Counted from the first letter of the stretch, positions 35,623 through 46,200 are shown. The stretch is 64,000 bases of DNA from Paenibacillus rhizovicinus (GCF_010365285.1 NZ_CP048286.1:2189001-2253000); one strand, 5' to 3'. Notes: generated by a model from the sequence alone, not told the origin. Numbers and translations: made by a program.

Positions 35623-36636
35623 TTAGACCGAGTCCACCAGCAGGCAGCGGACGGAATGCCCCTTCTCCACTTCGATAAGCGGCACGTCGTCGACATTGCA
35701 CACGCCGTCCTTCGCCAGCTTGCAGCGCGTATAGAACCCGCAGCCCTTCGGCAGATTCATCGGAAACGGCACCGTTCCCTCGATCGATTCGAGCCGCTTG
35801 CTCTCCCGCATCACCGAAGGAATGGAGTTGAGGAGCGCCCGCGTATACGGATGCTTCGGATTGTGGAACAGCGTATCGACGTCGGTATACTCCACGACTT
35901 TGCCCAAGTACATCACGGCCACGTCGTCGGACATCTCCGCAATGACGCCGAGATCATGCGTAATGAAGATGACGGACGTATCGTGATTCGACTTCAGGTC
36001 GTTGATCAGCTGCAGCACCTGCGCCTGCACCGTCACGTCGAGCGCCGTCGTCGGTTCGTCGGCAATGAGAATGGACGGGCTGCAGGAGAGCGCCATCGCG
36101 ATCATCGCCCGCTGCCGCATGCCGCCCGAGAGCTGATGCGGATATTCGCTCATCCGCTGTTCCGGATTGGACATCCCGACCTTCTGCAGAATGCCGACGC
36201 CGATCCGGTAAGCTTCCTCTTTGTCATCCGTCGAGTGAAGCAGGATCGCTTCCATGATTTGATTGCCGATCGTATGGATCGGCGAGAACGCCTTCATCGG
36301 TTCCTGGAAGATCATCGCGATTTCGCCGCCGCGAATGTCCCGGATCTCTTTGCCGCGGGCATCGAGCTTGGTAAGGTCAACGACCTCGAAGGTACCGTCC
36401 TTCTTCTTGCGCGTCAGGTTGATCTGGCCCTGCACCTCGCCGGGCTTCGGCACGATCCGCAGCAGCGCCTGGGAAGTAACGCTCTTGCCGCAGCCGCTTT
36501 CGCCGACGATGCCGAGCGTCTTGCCGCGTTTGATGCGCAGGTCGACGCCGTCCACCGCTTTCAGCAGCCCTTCGTCCAATCGAAACTGCACCTTGACGTC
36601 CTTCATTTCCAATATGACGTTGTCCTGCTGTGACAT
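35623..36636 (-). CDS. oppD: Oligopeptide-type ABC transporter ATP-binding protein, OppD-like
   Basis: 337 aa from ATG 36636 (AAGGAG about nine bases upstream). Walker [16 protein letters not shown], signature [15 protein letters not shown], Walker [14 protein letters not shown], then the C-terminal Cys cluster ([18 protein letters not shown]). It forms the ATPase heterodimer with OppF. The gap to the permease gene is 12 bp. Confidence 0.94.
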   Translation of the reverse strand: MSQQDNVILEMKDVKVQFRLDEGLLKAVDGVDLRIKRGKTLGIVGESGCGKSVTSQALLRIVPKPGEVQGQINLTRKKKDGTFEVVDLTKLDARGKEIRDIRGGEIAMIFQEPMKAFSPIHTIGNQIMEAILLHSTDDKEEAYRIGVGILQKVGMSNPEQRMSEYPHQLSGGMRQRAMIAMALSCSPSILIADEPTTALDVTVQAQVLQLINDLKSNHDTSVIFITHDLGVIAEMSDDVAVMYLGKVVEYTDVDTLFHNPKHPYTRALLNSIPSVMRESKRLESIEGTVPFPMNLPKGCGFYTRCKLAKDGVCNVDDVPLIEVEKGHSVRCLLVDSV

Positions 36637-36648
36637 AGGTTCCACTCC

Positions 36649-37809
36649 TTATTTATAAGGATCCGCCGCATCCCGAAGTCCGTCTCCGAGAAAGTTGAAC
36701 ATCAGTACGGTGAGCATGATAAAGGCAGCCGGCCATAGCAGCCACGGATGATGCGCGAGCGTCTCCAGATTCTGGGCATCCTGCAGCAGCACGCCCCACG
36801 ATACCGCCGGCGCCTGCAGCCCGATGCCGAGGAAGCTCAAGGAGGTTTCCCCCAGAATGGTGCCGGGAATCGACAGCGTTACGTTAACGATGATGTAGCT
36901 GGCGAAGGAAGGGAGCAAATGCTTCCGGATGATGCGCAGGTCGCCGGCGCCCGCCAGACGGGCCGCCATCGTGAAATCCTCCTCGCGCAGCGAGAGGATC
37001 TTGCCGCGCACGACGCGGGCCAGGCCGGTCCAGCCGATGATCGAGAAGATGATGATAAGACCGAAGTACATTTTGACGGCCGACCAGTCCCGGGGCACCG
37101 CCGCCGACAGCGCCATCCATAGCGGGATGGTCGGGATGCATATGAGAAAATCGATGATCCGTTGAATGATCGTATCGGATACGCCGCCGAGGTAACCCGA
37201 AATGCCTCCGAGCAGCAGCCCGATGAAGAGCGTCAGAATGATCCCGACAAGCCCGAACGACAAGGAGATTCGTCCGCCGTAGATGATGCGCGACAGCAGG
37301 TCATGCCCAAGCTGATCCGTTCCCATGAGGAACATCGCGGAGCCTTCCTTGTTGCCGATGCCGAACAGATGAATGTTGGACGGGATGAAGCCCCACATCT
37401 TGTAGGACTCGCCTTTCGCGAACAAGCGAATCGGGTATTTCTTCGTCTTGTCCTCGGCGAAGGTCCGCAGGAACGTCTCCTTGTCGATGCTCTCCTTCAT
37501 GCCGTAGACGAACGGCTGGAATTGGAAGCCCGTGTCCGGGTCGACGAAGTGAATCTTCTGCGGCGGCGCGTTCTTATAGGCCGTGAAGCGCGTATCGGAC
37601 AGGTTCGGCGATACGAACTCGCAGAACAGCACGATCAGGTACATTAAGATGAGAATAACGGCCGAAATAACGGCCAGCTTATGCTTCTTGAACTTCCACC
37701 ACATCAGCTGCCATTGCGAGGCGACGTCCATGTCCGGCTGCTCGGCCGACTTCTTCTTCCGGCTGGTCCGGGTGCGCAGTTGATTGATAACCGTCGTTAA
37801 CCCGCTCAT
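36649..37809 (-). CDS. oppC: Oligopeptide-type ABC transporter permease, OppC-like
   Basis: 386 aa. An OppC-type N-terminal membrane span (LAVISAVILILMYLIVLFCE) is followed by a long external loop of about 110 residues (KIHFVDPDTGFQFQPFVYGM...). The transport core then has the EAA motif (AARLAGAGDLRIIRKHLLPS). The loop is longer than in the classic OppC and resembles the branch found beside very large binding proteins. It overlaps the oppB stop by four bases. Confidence 0.92.
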   Translation of the reverse strand: MSGLTTVINQLRTRTSRKKKSAEQPDMDVASQWQLMWWKFKKHKLAVISAVILILMYLIVLFCEFVSPNLSDTRFTAYKNAPPQKIHFVDPDTGFQFQPFVYGMKESIDKETFLRTFAEDKTKKYPIRLFAKGESYKMWGFIPSNIHLFGIGNKEGSAMFLMGTDQLGHDLLSRIIYGGRISLSFGLVGIILTLFIGLLLGGISGYLGGVSDTIIQRIIDFLICIPTIPLWMALSAAVPRDWSAVKMYFGLIIIFSIIGWTGLARVVRGKILSLREEDFTMAARLAGAGDLRIIRKHLLPSFASYIIVNVTLSIPGTILGETSLSFLGIGLQAPAVSWGVLLQDAQNLETLAHHPWLLWPAAFIMLTVLMFNFLGDGLRDAADPYK

Positions 37810-38804
37810 TCACCGACACCTCCGAAGCGGATTCGCGGATCGATCGCCGCCAGCAGAATATCCGATAACAGCGTGCCGAGCACCGTGATGACGCTGGTGA
37901 TGAGGATGAAGCTGCCGCATAAATACATATCCTGCGTCATGAGCGCCTTCAGCAGCATCGGGCCGGTCGTCTGCAGGTTAAGGACGATCGAGACGATGAC
38001 CTCGCCCGATATCAATGCCGGAAGCGTCCAGCCGATCGTGCTGATGAGCGGGTTGATCGCCATCCGGACAGGGTACTTGAAGAGCAATTTGCCTTCCGAG
38101 ACCCCTTTGGCCCGGGCGGTAATGACGTATTGCTTGGACAGTTCGTCGAGCAGCATCCCCCGCGTGACGCGGATGAGCGAAGCGGCCGACGCCATGCCGA
38201 TGACGATGACGGGCAGAATCATCCTCGGCAGCATATCCAGCACCCTCGCCATGCTCCACGGCGCGTCGAGATATTGCTGGGAGAACAGCCCCGTGACCGA
38301 GACCCCGGTTTCGATAAAAATAAAATAGACGAGCACCAGCGCGATCAGGAAGCCAGGGACCGCAACGCCGATGAACCCGATGAAGGTAAACACGTAATCA
38401 AGAATGGAATATTGGTGCGTGGCCGAATAAATGCCGATCGGAATCGCGACGAGCCATACGAATACGAGCGAGATCAGCGAGATCGTCACCGTCAATCCGA
38501 GCCGCGGCCAGATAACGTCCGCCACCGGCATGTTGAATTGGAACGAACGGCCCATATTGCCGTGCAGCACGATGTCCTTGATCCAGTAGATGTACTGCAT
38601 GATCATCGACTGATCCAGGCCGTACTGCTGTTTCAAATTCAAGATGGCGCTTTCCGACACATCGTTGCCCGACAGCTTGAGCTGCTGGATATAGTTGGTC
38701 AGGAAGTCGCCAGGGGGCAGCTGGATGATGACAAACACGATAATGCTAATCGCGACCAGCAGCGGGATCAGCTGCAGTAAACGATAGGAAATATAATTGA
38801 TCAT
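37806..38804 (-). CDS. oppB: Oligopeptide-type ABC transporter permease, OppB-like
   Basis: 332 aa from ATG 38804 (GGGAGGGAA upstream). Six spans, starting ISYRLLQLIPLLVAISIIVF. Family blocks are FLTNYIQQL, LGLTVTISLISLVFVW and the EAA-type ITARAKGVSEGKLLFKYPVR. It pairs with OppC. A strong hairpin lies between oppA and this gene and may lower its expression relative to the binding protein. Confidence 0.93.
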   Translation of the reverse strand: MINYISYRLLQLIPLLVAISIIVFVIIQLPPGDFLTNYIQQLKLSGNDVSESAILNLKQQYGLDQSMIMQYIYWIKDIVLHGNMGRSFQFNMPVADVIWPRLGLTVTISLISLVFVWLVAIPIGIYSATHQYSILDYVFTFIGFIGVAVPGFLIALVLVYFIFIETGVSVTGLFSQQYLDAPWSMARVLDMLPRMILPVIVIGMASAASLIRVTRGMLLDELSKQYVITARAKGVSEGKLLFKYPVRMAINPLISTIGWTLPALISGEVIVSIVLNLQTTGPMLLKALMTQDMYLCGSFILITSVITVLGTLLSDILLAAIDPRIRFGGVGE

Positions 38805-38864
38805 TCGGTTCCCTCCCATTCAAGGTGAAACGGCTGCGCCGCAAACCGGATCGAACGAACTCCG

Positions 38865-38899
38865 GAGCCCAGCCGCGACGGATTCACGCGGCTGGGCTC
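38865..38899 (-). other. Intercistronic hairpin between oppA and oppB
   Basis: 13-bp perfect stem GAGCCCAGCCGCG / CGCGGCTGGGCTC with a 9-nt loop and no T-run after it on the minus strand. Such hairpins commonly protect the upstream message and leave the binding protein more abundant than the permeases; that role is inferred. Confidence 0.65.
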
Positions 38900-38922
38900 T
38901 GCGAGTTACGTGCGCGAGTTCG

Positions 38923-40953
38923 TTATTTGCCGAAGAAGAATTGTTCGCCGCTGAAGTCGGTTGCTATCGCGAAGCTGCTGTCGGCCGGGATGTTATGCAG
39001 CTTGTCGCTCACGATCAGCGGCTGTTTCACGTCGCTGAGCGGGATGAAGTAATACACGTTGTCTTTCATCATTTGCTTCACTTCTTCGATGAGGCGCTTG
39101 GCGTCGTCCGGCTTGGCGGCCATCGCTTCGTCGATCTTCGCGTAGAACTTCTTCACGTCTTCCGGCGGTTCTTTGCCGTTCTTGCCGGAGCTGGAATGCC
39201 ATTGATCCCACACCGGCGCCCAGTTCGCTTGTCCCCAGTCGCCCATGTACCAGAGCGGCGTGTGCGTCCAGATGACGGTCGCTTGGATATCGTTCGCCGC
39301 CAAGCGCGTGCCCCACAGCGTCTGGTCGATCGTCTTCATCGTGACGTTCAGGCCGAGCGCGCGCCACATTTCGGCGATCAATTGCGTGTAAGGAACGATG
39401 TCCGGCGCTTGCGCACCGACTTCGAACGGAATGGTGAATACTTTGCCGTCCGGACCTAAACGTTTGCCGTTGGCGTCCTTCTTCAAGCCCATGTCGTCAA
39501 GCAGCTTGCCTGCTTCATCCAAATCGAACGTCGGATCCTCGATGCTGCCCGGCTGCGCAAAGCCGTAGTAGATCGTATCGATCAGCTCTTGGCGGTTAAT
39601 GGCCATGTTGAGCGCTTTGCGGAAACGGACATCCTGAACGACCTTCTGCCAGTTCGGGTTGTCGTACGTCAAATTGAGGAAGAGGTCTGTCGGCGTCACG
39701 TGCATATTGTTCAGCAAGGCTTTGTACCCGTTCTTCTCGTTTTCTTTGTACAGCGGCATCTTCACGAGCGCTGCCGATTCACGCGAGAAGTCGACTTCGC
39801 CGGCAATGGTCTTCAAGCTGACCATTTCAATGTCGTTGACGAGCGTGCTTTCGATCTTATCGATGTACGGCAGCTGGTTGCCGGCCGTATCGACTTTGAA
39901 GTAATACGGATTGCGTTCATACGTCGTCACGCTCTTCGTCGCTTTCGTAACCATCCACGGGTACAGCACAGGGAAGCCAACCGCTTCGGAATGGTTCAAT
40001 TTCCAGTTCGTGATATCTTTGTAGTTGAACAGGTTGACCCACTCGCCTTTTTTGAATCCGGCTGCCTTGATAGCCGGCTCCATATCTGCAAGCGGCGTGT
40101 ATTTCTTGTGGAATTGCTTCAGGTAGTGAGCAGGCTTGAGCAGCTCCGTATATCCGCGCCAGCCTTGAATGGCCAAGCGAATCAAGAGGCCGCCGTACGG
40201 ACGATCGAACGTAAGCTTGAAGTTGTAGTCGTCAATGACTTCCAGCTTCATCGGCGCGCCTTCCGCTACGCCTCCGGAACGAAGGTACAGCGGGAAGATC
40301 GGGGTCAGCTCCGGATTATTGAGCACGTCCTCGACCGTGAACCGGACATCCTCGGTCGTTACGGGCACGCCGTCCGACCATTTCAGTCCTTGGCGCATTT
40401 GGAACGAGATGGATTTCTGGTCGTCGCTGAGCAAGTAATCCTTCAGCACGTTGCCGGTAATTTTCTCGCCGAGGATACTCGGCGTGTTGAGCAGCGGCTC
40501 GTTATCCATGACGAACACGTCGGCATCCCAGTTCGCTACGGATGTAACCGTTCTCAAAGTTCCGCCGTAAGTACCGACTTCGTATTTCAGCTGATCCTCG
40601 TTCATTTCGTTGGTGATCTTGTAATCGGCAGGCAAACGGTCTTTCACGTCCGGCAGGTTCTTGCCGTCAAAGTAAGAGGATTGATGGAATTCGCTGATTT
40701 GCCCATCTGCAGGTTTGTCCGTTGTTGTGTTGTTCGTTGTGTTGTTCGTGGATGCGTCGTTCGTCGCTGCGTCGTTCGTGGATGCGTTGTTCGTGGTGTC
40801 GGTCGTCGCGGGCTTGTTTGCATCGTTCTTGGAATTGTTCGCCGTGTTCGACTTGGAACCGGAATTCGATCCGCTGTCGCACCCGGTTAGCGCTGCGGTC
40901 AAAATGAGAGCGGTTACAAGAACAGCTGCCAAAAACCTTCTCTTTACCTTCAT
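38923..40953 (-). CDS. oppA: Oligopeptide-type ABC transporter substrate-binding lipoprotein, family 5
   Basis: 676 aa, larger than the usual 540-600. Signal peptide with lipobox LTGC, then a linker of about 65 residues almost entirely Asn/Thr/Asp/Ala/Ser. The mature domain shows family 5 blocks: DQKSISFQMRQGLKWSDG, LTPIFPLYLRSGG, RNPYYFKVDTAGNQLPYIDK and RFRKALNMAINRQELI. It resembles the branch that carries peptides or oligosaccharides; the ligand is not evident. The start ATG follows GGAGG. It is the first gene of the operon that runs to at least 33.7 kb. Confidence 0.93.
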   Translation of the reverse strand: MKVKRRFLAAVLVTALILTAALTGCDSGSNSGSKSNTANNSKNDANKPATTDTTNNASTNDAATNDASTNNTTNNTTTDKPADGQISEFHQSSYFDGKNLPDVKDRLPADYKITNEMNEDQLKYEVGTYGGTLRTVTSVANWDADVFVMDNEPLLNTPSILGEKITGNVLKDYLLSDDQKSISFQMRQGLKWSDGVPVTTEDVRFTVEDVLNNPELTPIFPLYLRSGGVAEGAPMKLEVIDDYNFKLTFDRPYGGLLIRLAIQGWRGYTELLKPAHYLKQFHKKYTPLADMEPAIKAAGFKKGEWVNLFNYKDITNWKLNHSEAVGFPVLYPWMVTKATKSVTTYERNPYYFKVDTAGNQLPYIDKIESTLVNDIEMVSLKTIAGEVDFSRESAALVKMPLYKENEKNGYKALLNNMHVTPTDLFLNLTYDNPNWQKVVQDVRFRKALNMAINRQELIDTIYYGFAQPGSIEDPTFDLDEAGKLLDDMGLKKDANGKRLGPDGKVFTIPFEVGAQAPDIVPYTQLIAEMWRALGLNVTMKTIDQTLWGTRLAANDIQATVIWTHTPLWYMGDWGQANWAPVWDQWHSSSGKNGKEPPEDVKKFYAKIDEAMAAKPDDAKRLIEEVKQMMKDNVYYFIPLSDVKQPLIVSDKLHNIPADSSFAIATDFSGEQFFFGK

Positions 40954-41010
40954 TCACAACCCTCCAATATTTTTGTTTGTTTGTCTGTGAGTTTTTTGGA
41001 CTCACCATCA

Positions 41011-41038
41011 TTATTATGTGGGACATCAAACATTTCAA
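41011..41038 (-). promoter_or_regulatory. Promoter of the opp operon
   Basis: TTGAAA and TAATAA with a 16-bp spacer on the minus strand, about 60 bp before the oppA start. A small hairpin (GTGAGT/ACTCAC, 40987-41005) lies in the 5' leader. Confidence 0.6.
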
Positions 41039-41107
41039 CAGCCTGTCGGCAACAAGCAAAGATCGTCTACTCCATGACAAAATTCGCCAAATTTCGAGAT
41101 TGCGCAA

Positions 41108-41136
41108 ACAAAAAAAGCCCCGCGCGGGACTTTTTT
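41108..41136 (-). terminator. Terminator of the araC-like gene
   Basis: AAAAAAG-CCC / GGG-CTTTTTT stem with one mismatch and a GC-rich loop, 65 bp past the stop codon. It has T-runs on both strands, the longer on the minus strand. Confidence 0.8.
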
Positions 41137-41200
41137 GGGCGCTGCTTATGCGATTGTTTGCAGGGTTGAACACGCGTTTCAAGCCGGTACCGGAACCGGT

Positions 41201-42070
41201 TCATCGTTTGGATGCCTGCTCTCTCAGCTGCAGCGGCGTCAAGCCGTAGTACTGCTTGAACAACTTGTAAAATTGCGATTTATCGTGATAGCCGACGCTC
41301 TTGCCGATCGCGACGGCGCATTCGCCGGACTCGAGCAGCATGCGCTTCGCTTCGCGGAGCCGCACTTCCTGCACGTATTCGGTGAACGTATACCCGCAGT
41401 ACAATTTGAACGTCTTGCTGATATATTGCGGCGAATAATAACTTTCTCTAGCCAGGTCCCGAAGCGTAATCGGCGAGGCGTAATGCTGCTCGATGTAGGA
41501 AAGCAGCTTGGGCAGCAAGTCGTGGAAATCGATCGCCGACTCATGTTCGAAATTGTCCTGCATCCTGCGGAACGCGGATGCCAGCAGCAGCGTCGTGTAA
41601 CCGCGCAGCATCGCGCGATAGCCGTTCTTCTTGGCCGTGTATTCGCTGTACATCGACTCCAGCAGCTCCTCCAGCTCCAGGATCGACTTGCCCTGGAACC
41701 GGATATGGTGGAAAGAACGCTGCAGAGAATGCTGGAATTCTTGAAACATCCGATGGGAGAAGAAGCCGCCGTCAGGGCCCAGCGACGTCAATTGTTCGCT
41801 TAAGAAGTCGGCTTCGATCAGAATATTCATGTACTGCGTGCCCTTCTCCGCCTGGAAGGAGTGTCTGTCCCCGACATTCATCCATATGAAATCGCCTCGC
41901 CTGACATTGTAGCTGTGCTCATTGATACGTTGGATTCCCGAGCCATGCAGGATGTAGACAAGCTCGATAAAATTGTGGGTATGCTCCGGTTCGACTGCGT
42001 GATCGGATATTTTACTCAACGCGATTTTCTCATCTTGCTGTATGCAATCAGCTGCCTTGTAAATATGCAC
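41201..42070 (-). CDS. AraC family transcriptional regulator
   Basis: 289 aa if it starts at GTG 42070, which has GGAGGG seven bases upstream; in-frame ATGs lie 12 codons earlier but without a good ribosome site. N-terminal cupin (EPEHTHNFIELVYILHGSG), then the double helix-turn-helix (PITLRDLARESYYSPQYISK and AVAIGKSVGYHDKSQFYKLF). It is followed by a terminator and by the opp operon in the same orientation, so it may regulate either opp or the glycan operon upstream. A cre-like box sits in front of it. Confidence 0.92.
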   Translation of the reverse strand: MHIYKAADCIQQDEKIALSKISDHAVEPEHTHNFIELVYILHGSGIQRINEHSYNVRRGDFIWMNVGDRHSFQAEKGTQYMNILIEADFLSEQLTSLGPDGGFFSHRMFQEFQHSLQRSFHHIRFQGKSILELEELLESMYSEYTAKKNGYRAMLRGYTTLLLASAFRRMQDNFEHESAIDFHDLLPKLLSYIEQHYASPITLRDLARESYYSPQYISKTFKLYCGYTFTEYVQEVRLREAKRMLLESGECAVAIGKSVGYHDKSQFYKLFKQYYGLTPLQLREQASKR

Positions 42071-42131
42071 CTCATCACCCTCCAACATCATGAGAATTCT
42101 TGTCATCTATATATCTGCCTGGACGCAGTTA

Positions 42132-42145
42132 TGTAAGCGTTTACT
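42132..42145. promoter_or_regulatory. Candidate CcpA cre site before the araC-like gene
   Basis: TGTAAGCGTTTACT matches 13 of 14 cre consensus positions. It lies 62 bp upstream of the GTG start. The surrounding 42071-42327 interval has no gene that I can support. Confidence 0.55.
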
Positions 42146-42327
42146 TTATGTCTTATAATAAGCTTCTGCATCGAAAAAGATGTTCCTTCTTTATTTTTGA
42201 TTGTATTTTTTCCCATAAGTGGAACGCACAGATACATTCGACAACAGCCTGTCAGGATTTGCGCTATATTTCGCCAAAATACGCGTATTTCCGAAAACCG
42301 AAATCGGCTAACCGAATCCAAAGCAGA

Positions 42328-42390
42328 CAAAAATGCACCGTTTGGATCATTCGCTAAACTGTGAGTTTAACGAATGTCCTAGCGGTGCAT
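42328..42390 (-). terminator. Terminator of the glycan-utilisation operon
   Basis: Two stacked stems, ATGCACCG/CGGTGCAT outside and CATTCG-CTAAACT / AGTTTA-CGAATG inside, followed on the minus strand by TTTTTG. It begins 10 bp past the stop codon of the last gene of the long operon. Confidence 0.85.
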
Positions 42391-42399
42391 GGCGCCAAG

Positions 42400-43290
42400 C
42401 TATTCCTTGACGGAACCGAGCGTAATGCCGTGAATGAAGAAACGCTGGATGAACGGGTAGATCAGCATGATCGGAATCATCGAAATGATGATTTTCGCCG
42501 CGTTGAACGTCCGGTTCGATACGGCCATCGCCTGCGCCAGCTGCTCCGGCGACATGCCGGTCATCGCTTGCGCGCTCAGCTGGGCGACCAGCGTCTGGAT
42601 GTACGTTTGCAGCGGATATTGATCCTGCTTGTTCATCAAGATCAAGCCGTCGAAGAACGAGTTCCAATGAAACACGATGCTGAACAGCGTAACCGTCGCG
42701 ATCGCCGGAAGCGACAGCGGAACGAACATGCGAATCATGATGTACCAAGGTCCTGCGCCGTCGATTTCGGCGGCTTCGGACAGTTCCTTCGGCAGGTTGC
42801 GGAAGAAGTTCATCAGCAGGATGACGTTGAACGTCTGCACGGCATGGGGCAGCACGAGCGCCCATATCGAGTTGAGCAGGCCGTACGACTTGACCGTCAT
42901 GAACCACGGCACGATGCCGCCGCTGAACAGCATAGTGAAGACGACGAACCGCATGTAGACGTTGCGCATCCGGAATTGCTTGCTGTCCTTGGCAAGCGCG
43001 AAGGCCATCATGATCGTCAGCACGAAATTCAATAGACCGCCGAGCACGACCCGTTTGATTGAAATATAGAACGAATGGAAGAACTGGCCGTCATCGAGCA
43101 CTTTAGCATAGCTAGCCGTAGTGGCATCGATCGGCGTAAGCAGTACCCGTCCCGCATCGGCCGCGGCCTTATCGCTGAACGAGACGGCAACCGTGTGAAG
43201 AAGCGGAACGAGACAGGCAAGCGAGAAGACGATCAGCCTGCGATCGGACTGGCTTGTTTTGTGTGAAATGGTTTGTGGATGAACCCACAT
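42400..43290 (-). CDS. Orphan carbohydrate ABC permease, LplC type, with shortened N-terminus
   Basis: 296 aa. The body is a clear LplC-type permease: AVSFSDKAAADAG, the EAA loop LSEAAEIDGAGPWYIM then VPLSLPA, and the family ending FFIHGITLGSVKE. No LplB partner or binding protein is adjacent; the neighbour upstream is the GH38 gene, 7 bp away. The start has no recognisable ribosome site, and the first 18 residues (MWVHPQTISHKTSQSDRR) do not look like the usual LplC leader, so the first span begins about eight to ten residues early. It may be the remnant of a deleted transporter or a permease that borrows a partner. Confidence 0.8.
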   Translation of the reverse strand: MWVHPQTISHKTSQSDRRLIVFSLACLVPLLHTVAVSFSDKAAADAGRVLLTPIDATTASYAKVLDDGQFFHSFYISIKRVVLGGLLNFVLTIMMAFALAKDSKQFRMRNVYMRFVVFTMLFSGGIVPWFMTVKSYGLLNSIWALVLPHAVQTFNVILLMNFFRNLPKELSEAAEIDGAGPWYIMIRMFVPLSLPAIATVTLFSIVFHWNSFFDGLILMNKQDQYPLQTYIQTLVAQLSAQAMTGMSPEQLAQAMAVSNRTFNAAKIIISMIPIMLIYPFIQRFFIHGITLGSVKE

Positions 43291-43297
43291 CTACCGT

Positions 43298-46200
43298 CTA
43301 GAAATATACTTTTACCGTCTTGATCTCGAACGGCTTGAAATCCAGCGCATACGCGCCCGAATCGTCCGGAAGAAGCACCTGAATCTCTTCCTCCAGCAGA
43401 TTCGTGACCGCGACCTTGCTCGAAACTAGGCCAAGCTTCAATTTCGCTCCTCTGACACCCGATCGTTCCGCTTCATACAGGCGAAGCACGAATGCATCAT
43501 CGTCCTCCGCCGGTTTGATCGCCTCGATGATTACGTTCGTTGCGTCGACCGCCGCGAGCGAAGGCGCTTCGATTCCGGCTGAGCCGAAGGCAGCCGTAAG
43601 GGGAACGTTCAATTCATACGCCGGACGGATGACCGATTCCGCCGTGAACCCGCCTTCATGCGGCAGAAATGCATACGTGACCTCATGAATCCCTTGATCT
43701 CCCCGCGGATCCGGATGCGTGCCGCCTTTGTGCAAGGTGAGCCGAATATCCGAACCGAAGACGGAAACGCCGTATTTGCAGTCGTTTAACAGGGCAACGC
43801 CGAAGCGATTCTCCGACAAGTCCGTCCACTTGTGCGCGCAGCCTTCGAACATGCCTTGATCGTAAGAGGTATTCGTATGCGTAGGGCGCTCAACGTGGCC
43901 GAATTGCACCTCGTGCCGGGCGCGGTCCGCAAGCACATCCACGTCGAAACCAACCTTCAGCAGCTGATGCTTCTCCTGCCAATCGATTACTGTCTCGAAA
44001 TCGACGCGCGGCGTGTTCGAATGAAACACAATGTCCTGCCTGACGGAGGAAGAATGGCCGATCGAATAAGCTGCACGAATGCGCAGCTGCAACGGACCGT
44101 TGGCAACCACTTCGCGGCTCTGGAGCCCGGTCTGCAATTGGAGCTTGCCGAACACGTCGCGGTCGATGTCCCAATTGTCCCAGGCCCAAGGAAGGTCTTC
44201 GCCCATCAGAAGCGCATTCAAGGGATTCCCGCCCGGTCTTCGCAGCTCGCGGCCCGACTTCTTATCGACGAACGATGCGATATAGCCATCGTTATCGAAC
44301 ACCACGCGCGCGTACGGCGTCTCAATGCTCTCGTCTCCGATGACGAAAGGAGAGGCTGCGCTCATTGTACCCACTGCGCTCCTTGTGCCTGTTGCACTCA
44401 TTGCGCTTGGTACACTCACTGTACCCGTTGTACTCCTTGTGCCTGCTGCGCTCATTGTACCCGCTGCGCTCCTTGCACCATTCTCCAGCCGAACGCGCTT
44501 AGCTCCCATCGCCGGACAACCGACCCCGGCCAAGAGCAGTTTCGTTCTGCCGCTTCCGTCCACGATCCGCTGGCTCACGACCTCGGAATCCGCCGGAACC
44601 AGCCCCTCCGGCACCCCTTCGACCGCAATGGTCTCATCCCGCTGCCAGCCTAATGTATTCCATACCGTAATCGTATCCGCCCGGGATTCATGGTTCGTCT
44701 CCGACAGCAGCGCGGCCGTCGACTCGGCCGCCCCGGCAATGACTTCTCCCACTTCCTGCACGGCACGGTCATGAACTTCGGGAATCGACGTGCCCGGCAA
44801 AATATCATGGAACTGGTTAATGAGCAGCGTCTCGTAATACTGTTCACGGCGTGCTGCCATTCTCTCATCCCATATACCGCTGCTCAGCCTGTTCCATACC
44901 TCCGCGAGTTCCAAATCGCGAAGCGCGAACTCGGCTTTGCGATTATTCCGTTTGATCTGATGCATCTGCGTCAGCGTGCCCCGATGACCTTCGAAATAGA
45001 GCTCGCCGGCATGCACGGGCGGATCGATGAACGACGCCTCCATCTCTTGCATGAACCGGCTGACCGTCGTATGGGCCGCTCTCGGGACACCTTCTAAATC
45101 TTCGACTCGCCGTGCCATCTCCAGCATTTCATACTGAGGTCCCCCGCCGCCGTCGCCGAAGCCGTAGGAGACGAGCCTCTTATTGTTGCGAGGGCGTGAC
45201 CGCTGATCGTTCTGAACGCTCGCGCCGTTGCTTCCGTACGCAGATCCGTATATGCGCTGGATAAGCGACTCCGCATCCGGCCAGCAGTGGATGAAGTTGA
45301 AGTGCGTGAGCACTTCCGTCCCATCGAGCCCACGCCAACGGAATGTATCGTAAGGGAACGAATTCGTGTCATTCCAGGACAGCTTGGTCGTCAGGAAATA
45401 ACGGATACCCACCCCGGCCATGATCTGAGGAATGGCCGCGCTGTAGCCGAACGTGTCCGGCAGCCAGAACGTGTCGGCCGTGTAGCCGAAGTGCTCCCTC
45501 GTATAACGCTGTCCTTTGATGAATTGCCGCACAAGCGTCTCGCCGGATACGAGATTGCAGTCGCTTTCCACCCAGACGCCGCCGTTCGGTTCCCAGCGGC
45601 CTTCCGCGATTCTGCGCTTCATGCCTTCGAAGATATCCGGGTAATGGCGCCGCATCAATTCCGCATGAAAGGCCGAACTTTGAATAAACGTATATTCCGG
45701 ATATTGCTCCATTAACGAGAGCGCGTTGGCGTACGTTCGGGCGCATTTCCGTATCGTCTCGTCCCTCGTCCACAACCATGCCGTATCCATGTGGGAATGG
45801 CCGATGATACCGGCGATCGGGCCGGATTCGCCCCCTCGCTTGTCAAGCAGAGGCGCCATGATCGCGCGGGCTTCCTTGAGCAGCGGCCGCCACTGCGCTT
45901 CCGTCGCATCCTCCGGCGACTGCAGGACGATCTCGAACACTTTTAGAAGCTCTTGAACGAGCTGCCCCCTTCTGAACTCGTCGACGGCCGGAGCGTTCGC
46001 CAATTGATTCAGCGTCCGCAGGTCGAACACGAACGCCTGGACGTCCTCCCGGCACAGCATGACGTCGATGGAACGATAGACGCGATCGAACCGATAGTGG
46101 TAACCGTCATTCGATTCATAGGTTTGAAGGGGCTGCGTTCCGAAGCAGGGGTGGCCGGCATAGGCCTCGAACGCCAGCTCGTAGCCGCGTCCCGCTTCTG

